The position numbers were made by a program, and so were the translations under genes. From Actinomycetota bacterium (GTDB lineage: Bacteria > Actinomycetota > Coriobacteriia > Anaerosomatales > PHET01): DNA of 64,000 nucleotides. Under the pieces are notes generated by a model that was not told the DNA's origin, made no database searches, and saw only the letters and a list, made by a program, of their open reading frames with translations. This document shows, one piece after another, positions 25,021-33,386 of the stretch (the first letter of the stretch is position 1; each line of letters begins with the position of its first letter). The stretch lies in assembly GCA_029265315.1 (NCBI GenBank), contig JAJUJM010000005.1, forward strand, positions 1 to 64,000, in the 5' to 3' direction.

Positions 25021-25053
25021 AGCAGGCCCGCCTGCGTCGCAGACGGGCCTGCT
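25021..25053 (-). terminator. terminator of the tRNA-Lys/tRNA-Glu operon
   Basis: A 10-bp stem AGCAGGCCCG / CGGGCCTGCT continues into an inner CTGCG/CGCAG stem. On the minus strand it is followed by TTGTGT. It lies 8 bases after the tRNA-Glu CCA end. Confidence 0.8.
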
Positions 25054-25061
25054 GTGGAATC

Positions 25062-25137
25062 TGGTGCCCCCAAGGGAATTCGAATCCCTGTCGCCGCCTT
25101 GAAAGGGCGGAGTCCTTGGCCGCTAGACGATGGGGGC
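25062..25137 (-). tRNA. tRNA-Glu (anticodon TTC)
   Basis: A 76-base cloverleaf on the minus strand. The acceptor stem is GCCCCCA paired with TGGGGGC, followed by A and encoded CCA. The anticodon arm is CCGCC-CTTTCAA-GGCGG, giving anticodon TTC. The T arm reads AGGGATTCGAATTCCCT. It follows tRNA-Lys by 5 bases in one transcript. Confidence 0.95.
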
Positions 25138-25142
25138 CTATG

Positions 25143-25218
25143 TGGTGGGCCGTGTAGGGATCGAACCTACGACCTTGGGATTAAAAGTCCCCTGCTCTAC
25201 CAACTGAGCTAACGGCCC
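25143..25218 (-). tRNA. tRNA-Lys (anticodon TTT)
   Basis: A 76-base cloverleaf on the minus strand. The acceptor stem is GGGCCGT / ACGGCCC, then A and encoded CCA. The D arm is TAGCTCAGTTGGTAGAGC. The anticodon loop is ACTTTTAAT, giving TTT. The T arm contains GGTTCGATCC. It is the first tRNA of the pair. Confidence 0.96.
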
Positions 25219-25279
25219 GGTCGTGTGGTCGCCCGCACGGTCCTTCACTCTCGCCCGCGCCGGGCGCGGAGCAGACGAT

Positions 25280-25308
25280 AGTCTAGCCGCGAGGATGAGG
25301 GCGGTCAA
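25280..25308 (-). promoter_or_regulatory. promoter of the tRNA-Lys/tRNA-Glu operon
   Basis: On the minus strand, TTGACC (25303-25308) and TAGACT (25280-25285) are spaced 17 bp, close to the sigma70 consensus. The predicted start is about 55 bases before tRNA-Lys. Confidence 0.7.
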
Positions 25309-25362
25309 ACACCCCTCAGCTGCAGCGCCCACCTGTTAGCATGAATGGCGAGGAGGTCGCCT

Positions 25363-26382
25363 GTGTCAGCTACGATACTCGCCACGCCGGAGGCGCTTGC
25401 CGTTCTCGCCGGGTGCACTGCGCTCGGCGTGCTCGCAGACCTGCTGCTGTCACGCGCAGTCGCCGCGCGTGCACGAGCGTCCGGCTCGTCCACGCTCGCC
25501 CACTTGGCACGTGCGCTGCGCTGGGCGCCCACCGCCATCGGCGTGCTGGCAGGGCTGTGGATCTTCGAGCGCATGCTGAGGCTCGAACCCGCGACGCTCA
25601 GGACACTCGACCGGATCTGGCAGGCTCTTGCCATAGTCGTCGTGACCGCACTGGCGGCTCGCATCTCGGGCCGCTTGGTCCGGGCGCTCACGCAGCGCGA
25701 GGACGTGCCGCTGCCCAGCGGCACGATCTTCGTGAACCTGACGCGCGCGGTCATGTGGCTCGTGGGCGGACTGTCGCTTCTCGCCACACTCGGAGTGTCG
25801 GTCGCCCCACTCGTCACCGCGCTTGGCGTGGGCGGTCTCGCCGTGGGCCTCGCCCTGCAACCCACCCTTGAGAACGTGTTCAGCGGGGTCCAGCTGCTGG
25901 CCTCCCGCCAGATCAAGCCCGGAGACTTCATCCGGCTTGAGACCGGCGAAGAAGGCACCGTGCTCGATGTGACGTGGCGAAACACCCTGGTGCAGCAACC
26001 GACCAACGATGTCGCGATCGTGCCCAACGCGGTCCTCGCACGCGCGACGGTCGTGAACTTCTCGACCGAAGGCGAGTTCGTGCTCATCGTGCCTGTCTCG
26101 GTCGCCTCGGCTGGTGACCCCGACGCGATCGAGCGCGTCGCGCTCGAAGTGGCGCGTGAGGTCATCGAGCAGTGCGACGGTGCTGTGCCGGACAGCGAGC
26201 CCACGGTGCGCTTCGCCGACCTCACCCCGCCGGCGGCGGTGATCAACGTGGGGCTTCGCTGCGTGAGCTACCCCGATCGCATCGGCGTGCGCCACGAGTT
26301 CGTCCGCCGCTTGGCGAAGCGCTTCGCCGAGGAAGGCATCCAAGCGCCCCCCGTGCCGTACGCGGTGCCCCGCAAGCGCTGA
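25363..26382 (+). CDS. mechanosensitive ion channel, MscS family
   Basis: A 339-residue channel. Three N-terminal membrane helices (about 8-28, 50-65, 83-100) and a pore helix region around LGVSVAPLVTALGVGGLAVGLALQPTLENVFSG are followed by the MscS beta domain (FIRLETGEEGTVLDVTWRNTLVQQ, VAIVPNAVLARATVVNFS) and the C-terminal domain. It releases solutes on hypo-osmotic shock. The start is GTG 25363, preceded by AGGAGG at 6-7 bases. ATGs just upstream (25341, 25345) overlap or precede that RBS and are less likely. Confidence 0.92.
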   Translation: MSATILATPEALAVLAGCTALGVLADLLLSRAVAARARASGSSTLAHLARALRWAPTAIGVLAGLWIFERMLRLEPATLRTLDRIWQALAIVVVTALAARISGRLVRALTQREDVPLPSGTIFVNLTRAVMWLVGGLSLLATLGVSVAPLVTALGVGGLAVGLALQPTLENVFSGVQLLASRQIKPGDFIRLETGEEGTVLDVTWRNTLVQQPTNDVAIVPNAVLARATVVNFSTEGEFVLIVPVSVASAGDPDAIERVALEVAREVIEQCDGAVPDSEPTVRFADLTPPAAVINVGLRCVSYPDRIGVRHEFVRRLAKRFAEEGIQAPPVPYAVPRKR

Positions 26383-26398
26383 GGGCCGGCGCTGGCGA

Positions 26399-28291
26399 TC
26401 AGGCGCCGCGCATCGCCCCTTCGGCGAACGACGCTTCCACCGCCGCGGCCACGCGCTCGCCCAGAGGTCCCTTGCGGCCACGAACCGGGACGAACCCACC
26501 GTACGCGTTCGAGAGCCACACCTCGTCCGCCGACTCGAGGTCCGCGAGAGTCAGGACGCATTCGTTGACCGACACTCCAAGGCTGGCACCCACCTCGAAG
26601 ACGAGGTCGCGGCACACGCCGGCCACGGCCGGCGGCGCCGGGGGCGTCTCGAGCTCTCCGCCGCGCACGAGCCAGACCGTGGCCGTGGAGCCGTCGATGA
26701 GCGTGCCGTCTGGTGTGTGCAGCAGCGCCTGGTCGGCACCAGCCAGACGCGCGGCGCGATGGGCCCGGTCCCAGAAGGCCCGACTCGCCGGCTTCGCCGC
26801 TGCGGGCGGCAGCGCGGGGAGCTCGGACACGGACACGGGCGCGAGACGTGGGCCACCCTCGACCGCGAGCGATGACGGCTCGTGTGTGAGCCCGACGCTG
26901 ACGCCGCCGTCGGGTGTGACCGTCACGCCGAGCCGAGCGGGACCGCTGGGGTCACCGTCACGCCCGAGAAGCGCCTCCACCTCAGCCCGGACCCGTCCGA
27001 GCAGCGTCGGTCCGCACCCGCCGGCTGCGAGACGCGCGAGATGACGGTCGAACAGCGGCGCACACCTGCCGACGACGCGCGTCGTCTCGCGCAACGCGAC
27101 CGGCGGTGCACCATCGCCGGTCACCGGAGATGCCTTGAGCAGCATCTCGAGGTGCTCGGCTGCCGGGTCCGAGTCGTGCGTGATGCCTGCCCCCGCTCCG
27201 TACGCGGCGTGTCCCGGGCGTCCGGCGACGCCCGCGAGCGTCCGGATGAGCACCGATGAGTCCAGTTCGCCACGCACGGCCACAAGCAGCGCGCCGCAGT
27301 ACGTCCCGCGAGGGGTTGCTTCGAGCTCGCGAGCGATTCGCATCGCCGCCATCTTTGGCGCTCCGGTCACGCTGCCGCAGGGGAAGGCGGCGGTCAGCAG
27401 GTCCGCGAAGGTCGCGTCCGGTCTCAGGATTCCGCGCACCGTCGATACCATCTGCTGACAGTACGGCGTCGAGAAGACCTCGCAGACCGGGTCGACATGG
27501 ATGCTGCCGGGGACACACACGACACCGAGGTCGTTGCGTTCAAGGTCGACCACCATGACATGCTCCGCACGTTCCTTGGCGTCCGCCCGAAGCTCTAGAG
27601 CGAGCGCCTCGTCGATCTCGGCGGTGGCGCCCCGAGGCCGTGTCCCCTTGATGGGCGACACCTCGACTGTCCGCGCGGCCTCGGATGACGGAGCGTCACG
27701 CCGCACGCGAAGGAACCGCTCCGGCGACACGCTCGCAATCCACGGGACCGCCCCGGGGAGGCCCTCGAGGAGTGCTGCCATGTCGGCGCCGGCCCGCGAC
27801 TGGAGAGCTGCGAACGCCTCGATCGGCGTGTCGACCGTGAGCGATCCCGAGAGTCTGGCGGTCAGGTTGAGCACGTAGACGTCGCCCGCTTCGACACGTC
27901 TGCGCACCGTCGTGACCGCCGCACGGAAGCGATGAGGTGACAGGTCCCAGGTCGTGTCGGTGAGCAGCGGACCGTCCACGTCGGTAGCCGGGACCGGCGG
28001 TCCTGACGCATCACCCCACGCGCCGAAGCGCACTACGACGCACGGACCGTCGTACGGAGCGAGCACCGCGGTGAGACCCTCTCCGGACTCGAACTCCGAC
28101 TGCAAGGCGCAGGCGGCGTCCGCAAGCGACACGTCCGTCTGCACCCACAATGGCTCGCGCGCTTGGACGGTGCGCCCGCCAAACCAGCCAAGGACCGTAA
28201 GAGGAGCCAGCAGAAGCCGCGGCTCGGCATGAGGCTCACCGCCTGAGGAACCGGAATCGGCAACGGGTGGAGAGCGACGGGCGCGACACAT
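26399..28291 (-). CDS. pabB: aminodeoxychorismate synthase component I fused to class IV aminotransferase/lyase (PabB-PabC)
   Basis: About 630 residues in two enzymes. The N-terminal 1-390 is the chorismate-binding PabB domain, with VEVSPIKGTRPRGAT (catalytic Lys region), STPYCQQMVSTVRG, FPCGSVTGAPKMAAMRI and YGAGAGITHDSDPAAE. The C-terminal 400-630 is a PabC-type PLP fold IV domain, with LLHTPDGTLIDGSTATVWLV and NEC-VLTLADLESADEVWLSNAYG. Together they convert chorismate to 4-aminobenzoate for folate; the glutaminase PabA is not in the window. ATG 28291 is preferred over a GTG at 28333 that overlaps the neighbouring gene; neither has a strong RBS. Confidence 0.9.
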   Translation of the reverse strand: MCRARRSPPVADSGSSGGEPHAEPRLLLAPLTVLGWFGGRTVQAREPLWVQTDVSLADAACALQSEFESGEGLTAVLAPYDGPCVVVRFGAWGDASGPPVPATDVDGPLLTDTTWDLSPHRFRAAVTTVRRRVEAGDVYVLNLTARLSGSLTVDTPIEAFAALQSRAGADMAALLEGLPGAVPWIASVSPERFLRVRRDAPSSEAARTVEVSPIKGTRPRGATAEIDEALALELRADAKERAEHVMVVDLERNDLGVVCVPGSIHVDPVCEVFSTPYCQQMVSTVRGILRPDATFADLLTAAFPCGSVTGAPKMAAMRIARELEATPRGTYCGALLVAVRGELDSSVLIRTLAGVAGRPGHAAYGAGAGITHDSDPAAEHLEMLLKASPVTGDGAPPVALRETTRVVGRCAPLFDRHLARLAAGGCGPTLLGRVRAEVEALLGRDGDPSGPARLGVTVTPDGGVSVGLTHEPSSLAVEGGPRLAPVSVSELPALPPAAAKPASRAFWDRAHRAARLAGADQALLHTPDGTLIDGSTATVWLVRGGELETPPAPPAVAGVCRDLVFEVGASLGVSVNECVLTLADLESADEVWLSNAYGGFVPVRGRKGPLGERVAAAVEASFAEGAMRGA

Positions 28292-28310
28292 CACCAGGGA
28301 CGCCAAGCCG

Positions 28311-28607
28311 CTACCGAACGCGCAACAGCGCACGCACGGCGAGCACGTCGCAGACGAACGCGACCACGAGCAGCGGCACGGACACGACGATCAGGGTGGC
28401 GAAGGTCGTCAGGTCTCCCCAGCCCTCGAAGAGCCTCAAGCTCAGAGCGACCCACCATGCCAGGAAACCGAGCACGACCACGGCCTTCAGGCCGACGGCG
28501 ACGAGGGCGACCTTCCGTGACACGCCGCGCTTCAGGGCCAACACGTCAGCGACGACCCCGAGAAGCGCCATGGCTCCCAGCACCCACGACACGTACACGA
28601 ACGCCAT
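28311..28607 (-). CDS. small integral membrane protein, unknown function
   Basis: A 98-residue protein with three hydrophobic segments: YVSWVLGAMALLGVVADVLAL, VALVAVGLKAVVVLGFLAWWVAL and FATLIVVSVPLLVVAFVCDVLAV. ATG 28607 has AAGGGATG upstream. It lies between purH and the PabB-PabC gene on the same strand. No family recognised. Confidence 0.65.
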   Translation of the reverse strand: MAFVYVSWVLGAMALLGVVADVLALKRGVSRKVALVAVGLKAVVVLGFLAWWVALSLRLFEGWGDLTTFATLIVVSVPLLVVAFVCDVLAVRALLRVR

Positions 28608-28637
28608 GTGTCGCTCATCCCTTCGTGATTGACACGC

Positions 28638-30206
28638 CTAGTGCCGGAAGTGACGGTTCTCCGCTCCCGCGAACACCATCGCCACACCAAGCTCGTCGGC
28701 CTTCGCGATGACCTCGGCATCCCGCACAGAGCCTCCCGGCTGGATGACGGCCGTGACACCGGCTGCCGCGCACACCTCGAGGGAGTCAGGGAACGGCATG
28801 AACGCATCGCTCGCGGCGACAGCACCGACCGCCTTCTCGCCGGCCTGCTCGCACGCGATTCGAGCGGAGTTCACGCGGTTCATCTGACCGGCGCCCACAC
28901 CGACGCTCACGAAGTCCTTGGCGAGCAGGATCGCGTTGCTCTTGACGCTCTTGCACACTCTCCACGCGAAGAGCAGTTGCTCCATCTCCTCAGGCGTCGG
29001 CTTGCGCTTCGTGGGTACGGTGAACGTCGCGGGGTCCTCGCTCACCGAATCACTCTCCTGCACGAGCATGCCGCCCTCAACCGCCCGGCTCTCGTAGTGG
29101 CCGCCCACGCCGCGCACGCCGCCGGTCCGAAGCACCCGGATGTTCGGCTTCTCCTTGAGCAGCTCAAGGGCGCCTTCCTCGTAGTCCGGAGCGATCATGA
29201 CCTCGACGAACTGACCGTTCGCGTAGATCGCCTCGATGAGAGCGGCGGGCACCGTGCGGTTGAACGCCATGACCCCGCCGAACGCGGAGACAGGGTCAGC
29301 GTCGTGAGCGCGCTGGTACGCCGCCACGATGTCGTCACCGATAGCGGTTCCGCACGGGTTCGTGTGCTTCACGATGACGACCGCCGGCTCATCGGCGAAC
29401 TCGCGAACGGCCGTCCAGCAGGCATCGGTGTCGAGGATGTTGTTGTAGCTGAGCTCCTTTCCCTGGAGCTGTTCGGCGCGTGCGAGCGTGTGCTCCTTCG
29501 CGTCCATGAAGCGGTAGAAGGCGGCCTGCTGGTGCGGGTTCTCGCCGTAGCGCAGGTCCTGGACCTTCTCCAGACGGAACCGCACCTCGTCAGGGAACTT
29601 CGTCTCGCGGTAGCCGGACAGGTACATCCAGATCGCGCTGTCATAGGCGCTCGTCGTGCGGAAGACCTCGGTCGCGAAGGCACGGCGCGTCTCAAGCGTC
29701 GTCGCGCCGCCGTTCGCGCGCATCTCGGCGAGGACATCGTCGTAGCGTGCAGGATCGGTCACGACGGTGACGCTCGCGAAGTTCTTCGCGGCGCTGCGCA
29801 GCATGCTGGGGCCGCCGATGTCGATGTTCTCGATGGCATCTTCTTCAGTGACGCCGTCTTTCGCGATCGTCGCCTCGAAGGCGTAGAGGTTCACGCACAC
29901 GAGGTCGATCATGCCGATGCCGTGCTCCTCAGCGGCCGCCATGTGCTCGGTCACGTCGCGGCGTGCGAGCAGACCGCCGTGGACGCGCGGGTGCAACGTC
30001 TTCACGCGACCGTCCATCATCTCGGGAAAGCCGGTCAGGTCGTCGATGGGGCGGACCGGCACTCCGGCGTCGGCGAGAGCCTTGGCCGTGCCCCCGGTCG
30101 AGACGATCTCGACGCCGAACTCGGACGACAGCGCGCGACAGAACTCGACCACGCCGGTCTTGTCGGTCACGGACACGAGTGCGCGGCGGATGACGGGCTC
30201 AGACAT
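28638..30206 (-). CDS. purH: bifunctional AICAR formyltransferase / IMP cyclohydrolase
   Basis: A 522-residue enzyme performing the last two steps of IMP synthesis. The N-terminal MGS-like cyclohydrolase domain has ALVSVTDKTGVVEF, STGGTAKAL, FPEMMDGRVKTLHP and IDIGGPSMLRSAAKN. The C-terminal AICAR transformylase domain has LRYGENPHQQAAFY, SYNNILDTDACW and VIVKHTNPCGTAI (the Lys-His pair). Length is standard. It sits apart from the purF/M/N cluster some 5 kb away on the same strand. Confidence 0.97.
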   Translation of the reverse strand: MSEPVIRRALVSVTDKTGVVEFCRALSSEFGVEIVSTGGTAKALADAGVPVRPIDDLTGFPEMMDGRVKTLHPRVHGGLLARRDVTEHMAAAEEHGIGMIDLVCVNLYAFEATIAKDGVTEEDAIENIDIGGPSMLRSAAKNFASVTVVTDPARYDDVLAEMRANGGATTLETRRAFATEVFRTTSAYDSAIWMYLSGYRETKFPDEVRFRLEKVQDLRYGENPHQQAAFYRFMDAKEHTLARAEQLQGKELSYNNILDTDACWTAVREFADEPAVVIVKHTNPCGTAIGDDIVAAYQRAHDADPVSAFGGVMAFNRTVPAALIEAIYANGQFVEVMIAPDYEEGALELLKEKPNIRVLRTGGVRGVGGHYESRAVEGGMLVQESDSVSEDPATFTVPTKRKPTPEEMEQLLFAWRVCKSVKSNAILLAKDFVSVGVGAGQMNRVNSARIACEQAGEKAVGAVAASDAFMPFPDSLEVCAAAGVTAVIQPGGSVRDAEVIAKADELGVAMVFAGAENRHFRH

Positions 30207-30272
30207 CAGCGAAGACCCCCTGGGCGAGATTCGGGACGGGCGGAAACGCCGCCATTGTAGCGTGCGGCGGGG

Positions 30273-30319
30273 CTTCCGTCAGAGCGGATTCTCCTCAGGG
30301 CGGACTTCCGTCAGAGCGG
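30273..30319. repeat. 15-bp direct repeat at the histidine-kinase 3' end
   Basis: CTTCCGTCAGAGCGG occurs at 30273-30287 and again at 30305-30319; the second copy includes the kinase stop codon. It looks like a short local duplication of the gene's end; no function is apparent. Confidence 0.7.
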
Positions 30320-32053
30320 GATGGTGACAGTCGCACAGTACCCTTCGCCCGGAGCCGACTGGATCTCGAGTGACCCACCCAGGTGCAGGAGCCGCTCCCG
30401 GATGCTGAACAGCCCGAACCCGCCCTCGGACTCGGCACTGTCCTCTCGAACGCCGGCCCCTTCGTCTCTGACGGTCAGCCGAATCACGTCCGGACAGAAC
30501 TCAAGGTCGACCCACGCCTCTTGCGCTCCGGAATGCTTGACGGCGTTCATGAGAAGCTCTCTCGCCGAGCGGTAGAGCGCCGCCCGCGTGTCCTCTGATA
30601 GTGACGGCTCCTCGCCTTGTATCTCCACGTGCACCCGCATCCCGTGTTGATCGCCGAAGTACAGCGTCAGGTCGGACAGCGCGGCAGACACCCCGAGCTC
30701 ATAGAGCGCGGGGGGCGAAAGCTCGGAGGTGATGGCCCGCGTCTGGGAGAGGGCCTCGCCGATCAGCCGCGACGCCTCGGCGACGTCGCTGTCGTCCAGG
30801 CACTCGCCCTCACGCGCGATGCCCAGACGCATCTTGGCCACCGCCAGGACTTGGCTCACGCGGTCGTGCAACTCCTCCGCGAGCGCACGACGCTCCCGCT
30901 CCTCGGTGACGGCGAGCTCGGCCGACATCGCCGACACGCGAACGAGCGCCGCCCCCCGCTCCTCCACCACCTTGGCGAGCTCCTCTCTCGAGGCCCTGAG
31001 CTCCCGTTCGCGGGTCTGGACCGCATCCGACATCGTGGACAGGGTGCTCGCGAGACGCGCGAGTTCCTTCACCCCCAGGTCGGGTGCCTTGCCCGTGTAA
31101 TCACCCCGTTCGACCGCTTGAGCCAAGGCCACCAGTTCTGCCACCGGGCGGCTGAGTTCGTCTGCGTAGATCAACGCGCCGAAGGTGGCGGCCACGGCGA
31201 CGAAGAATATGAGGATCCCGATGCTCCACCAGACCGTGGCGACGGGCCGCAGCGCCGAGGCACGGTCCTGCTGCACGAGGACCACCCAACCAGCCCCGTC
31301 GATGAGCGCCGTGCTGCCGAGCATCCTAGTTCCGTCGAGGACGTATTCGTATTCACCCGTCCGACCCCTCAGACCAGCGATGACCGGCGGGATATTGCGG
31401 TAGTTCGGCCGCAGTGCAGCCACCTCCGGAGAAGAATGGAAGAGCACGGTTCCCTCACGGTCGGTGATCACGACCGTCGTGTTCGTGTCGGACAGGGCGG
31501 GCCGCACGGCTGACGCGAGCGACTCGATATCGATGTCCGCCTGAGCCACCCCCTGTTCGAACGGCGCGGCCACAGCGATGCTGCGCCTGCCGGTGACTGG
31601 CGACGTGAAGACAGCGGACCAGACGCGCTCTCCGTCAGACGCCAACGCGGCTGAGAACAGAGGGTCGCGCGACCGGTCCGTTCCCACGAGATCGTCCGGA
31701 TGCACCGCGATGCCGGGAGCCGCCGCGGCCGAGACCACCGTGCCTTTGGCGTCGATGAGATACACAACCTCGACTGAGCGCACGTGGTCGGCGAAAGCAG
31801 CAGCGAACACCTCGCTCAGCCCCTCCTCCGTCGCCGCATGCGCGATCTGGACCAGTGTCGTGCCCGGTTCAGCAAGAAACGCTTCGACGTCCTTCTCGAC
31901 GGAGTGGGCGAGCGCTTCGTGCGCGAGCACGACCGCCTCGCGCTGCAGCGACGCGATGCGCATCCCGAGTATGGGGCCGAGCGTCAGGACGGGAACGAGC
32001 CCCATGAACAACAACCGGAGGGCGATCGCACCCGCGAGACTCCTCGACTTCAC
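30311..32053 (-). CDS. membrane sensor histidine kinase (HisKA_3/NarL-type partner)
   Basis: A 580-residue kinase. It has a TM helix near 8-30, a Cache-like extracytoplasmic sensor domain (about 40-280) and a second TM (WSIGILIFFVAVAATFGALIY near 295). HAMP-like and coiled-coil regions (315-400) follow. A HisKA_3 dimerisation helix carries the phospho-acceptor in LAEELHDRVSQVL, and an HATPase_c domain has ELLMNAVKHSG (N box) and VRDEGAGV plus EGGFGLFSIRERL (G boxes). No response regulator gene is adjacent. The GTG start at 32053 overlaps the stop of the upstream binding-protein gene (GTGA), tying the kinase to that lipoprotein. Confidence 0.9.
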   Translation of the reverse strand: MKSRSLAGAIALRLLFMGLVPVLTLGPILGMRIASLQREAVVLAHEALAHSVEKDVEAFLAEPGTTLVQIAHAATEEGLSEVFAAAFADHVRSVEVVYLIDAKGTVVSAAAAPGIAVHPDDLVGTDRSRDPLFSAALASDGERVWSAVFTSPVTGRRSIAVAAPFEQGVAQADIDIESLASAVRPALSDTNTTVVITDREGTVLFHSSPEVAALRPNYRNIPPVIAGLRGRTGEYEYVLDGTRMLGSTALIDGAGWVVLVQQDRASALRPVATVWWSIGILIFFVAVAATFGALIYADELSRPVAELVALAQAVERGDYTGKAPDLGVKELARLASTLSTMSDAVQTRERELRASREELAKVVEERGAALVRVSAMSAELAVTEERERRALAEELHDRVSQVLAVAKMRLGIAREGECLDDSDVAEASRLIGEALSQTRAITSELSPPALYELGVSAALSDLTLYFGDQHGMRVHVEIQGEEPSLSEDTRAALYRSARELLMNAVKHSGAQEAWVDLEFCPDVIRLTVRDEGAGVREDSAESEGGFGLFSIRERLLHLGGSLEIQSAPGEGYCATVTIPL

Positions 32054-33198
32054 TTGCCGCCGACCCGCGATGCAACGAAACGACCCCGCCTGACGGTCAT
32101 GGGATAGAAGGGGCGGTCGGTGTCGCCCCACTTGTTCATGGTGATCTCGCCCTGGACACCGGTCCAACGTCCCTTGCGCAGGAGGGCGTCTTTCACCGTC
32201 ATGTCCGATCCGCGTGAACGTATGGCGTCAAGCGCGAGCCGTACGGCGTCATAGGAATGCACTGCAACGAAGATCGGCTCGCTCCCGTAACGCTCGACGT
32301 ACTCGCGCTTCATGGCCAGGAACGCCGGGGCCGTGTGGTTGCGGTTGTAGTTGTCCATCCAGATCGCGCCGTCAACCGCCGTTCCGCCTGTCCTTATCAG
32401 ATCCTCCGATGAAGCCGACCACTGCGAGAGCAGGACGAGTCCGGCATATCCGAGTTTCCGCAGCTGCTGACACACCAGAGCGGAATCGATGGCGTTCGCG
32501 ATGATGAAGACGCAGTCGGTATCTTTGGCGATGAGCTTCTCAACAAGTTCTTCATAGTCCAGATCCTCGCCGGACGTGAACTTCACGGGTTCCGCCACCG
32601 TTCCGCCCGACATGCGCACTGCGTCCCGAAAGTGTTCGAACAGACGCTCCGTATACGACGCGTTGCCCAGGTCGTACACCGCGGCGGCGCTGAAAGGCGA
32701 CCCCCTCAGTGCCAGGACGTGGTTGACGAGCGCCGCTGCATACTGTCGGTTGTCCGCACAAGTCCGCAAGAAGAAGTCGTCGACACCGCTGAAGTCGGTA
32801 CTGCTCACGGTGGGCGACAGGAGTGGCACCTCAAGCTCGTTGGCCACCGGGATGGCATGAACGGCAGACTCGCTGGTCACAGGCCCGATGACGACGAGAG
32901 CTCCTGCGTCCACCAGCTTTCGAACGCCTTCGGCGGGAGCGGTGTCACCCGTCGCGTCGTCTGCGACCACCAGCTTGACGGGCCGCCCGTCAAGGCCGCC
33001 CGCAGCGTTGATCTTCTCCACGGCGAGTTGCGCCCCGTCTCGGCCGGCAAGTCCGAGTCCCGAGGAGCGACCGGACAGCCCGCCTAGGTAACCGATCACG
33101 ATCGGCTCCTGGGTGACGACAGGAGCGCACGCGGCCAGTACCGTCGTCGCGACGGCGAGCGCCGCGGCAGCGCGAACGATTCTCCGCCATGCCCCCAT
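32050..33198 (-). CDS. periplasmic-binding lipoprotein (LIV-BP-like), coupled to histidine kinase
   Basis: A 382-residue type I periplasmic-binding protein. The signal peptide ends in lipobox VLAAC near residue 24. The mature part has IVIGYLGGLSGRSSGLGLAGRDGAQLAVEKINAAGG and VVIGPVTSESAVHAIPVANE, typical of amino-acid/amide binding proteins. ATG 33198 follows CGGGGGC; the frame upstream is open but Cys/Arg-rich non-coding-like. No permease or ATPase gene is nearby, and its stop overlaps the histidine kinase start, so it probably serves as a ligand receptor for that kinase rather than in uptake. Confidence 0.85.
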   Translation of the reverse strand: MGAWRRIVRAAAALAVATTVLAACAPVVTQEPIVIGYLGGLSGRSSGLGLAGRDGAQLAVEKINAAGGLDGRPVKLVVADDATGDTAPAEGVRKLVDAGALVVIGPVTSESAVHAIPVANELEVPLLSPTVSSTDFSGVDDFFLRTCADNRQYAAALVNHVLALRGSPFSAAAVYDLGNASYTERLFEHFRDAVRMSGGTVAEPVKFTSGEDLDYEELVEKLIAKDTDCVFIIANAIDSALVCQQLRKLGYAGLVLLSQWSASSEDLIRTGGTAVDGAIWMDNYNRNHTAPAFLAMKREYVERYGSEPIFVAVHSYDAVRLALDAIRSRGSDMTVKDALLRKGRWTGVQGEITMNKWGDTDRPFYPMTVRRGRFVASRVGGK

Positions 33199-33312
33199 CG
33201 AAGCCCCCGAGCGCCGGACGCAGACACCGCATGTGCCCGTGTGTACGCAGATACCCCTACTCAGGCAATATCGGCACGTCGCCCGGGAGCTTGACAGCGC
33301 GTACACAAGACA

Positions 33313-33349
33313 TCGGCCCCGCGCGCCCAAACGGACGACGCGGGGCCGA
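33313..33349 (-). terminator. strong hairpin after the LivJ-like gene
   Basis: An 11-bp perfect stem TCGGCCCCGCG / CGCGGGGCCGA with a 15-base loop, 38 bases past the stop of the 33387-34553 gene on the minus strand. It separates that gene from the binding-protein/kinase pair. Confidence 0.7.
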
Positions 33350-33386
33350 CGGTCCAGCCCGGCATGGATCGGACGGTGCAGTCGAG

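Noticed and set aside
24743-25021. 92-residue minus-strand open frame
   Set aside because: No RBS, low-complexity Ser/Arg composition, and it ends in the terminator; treated as non-coding.
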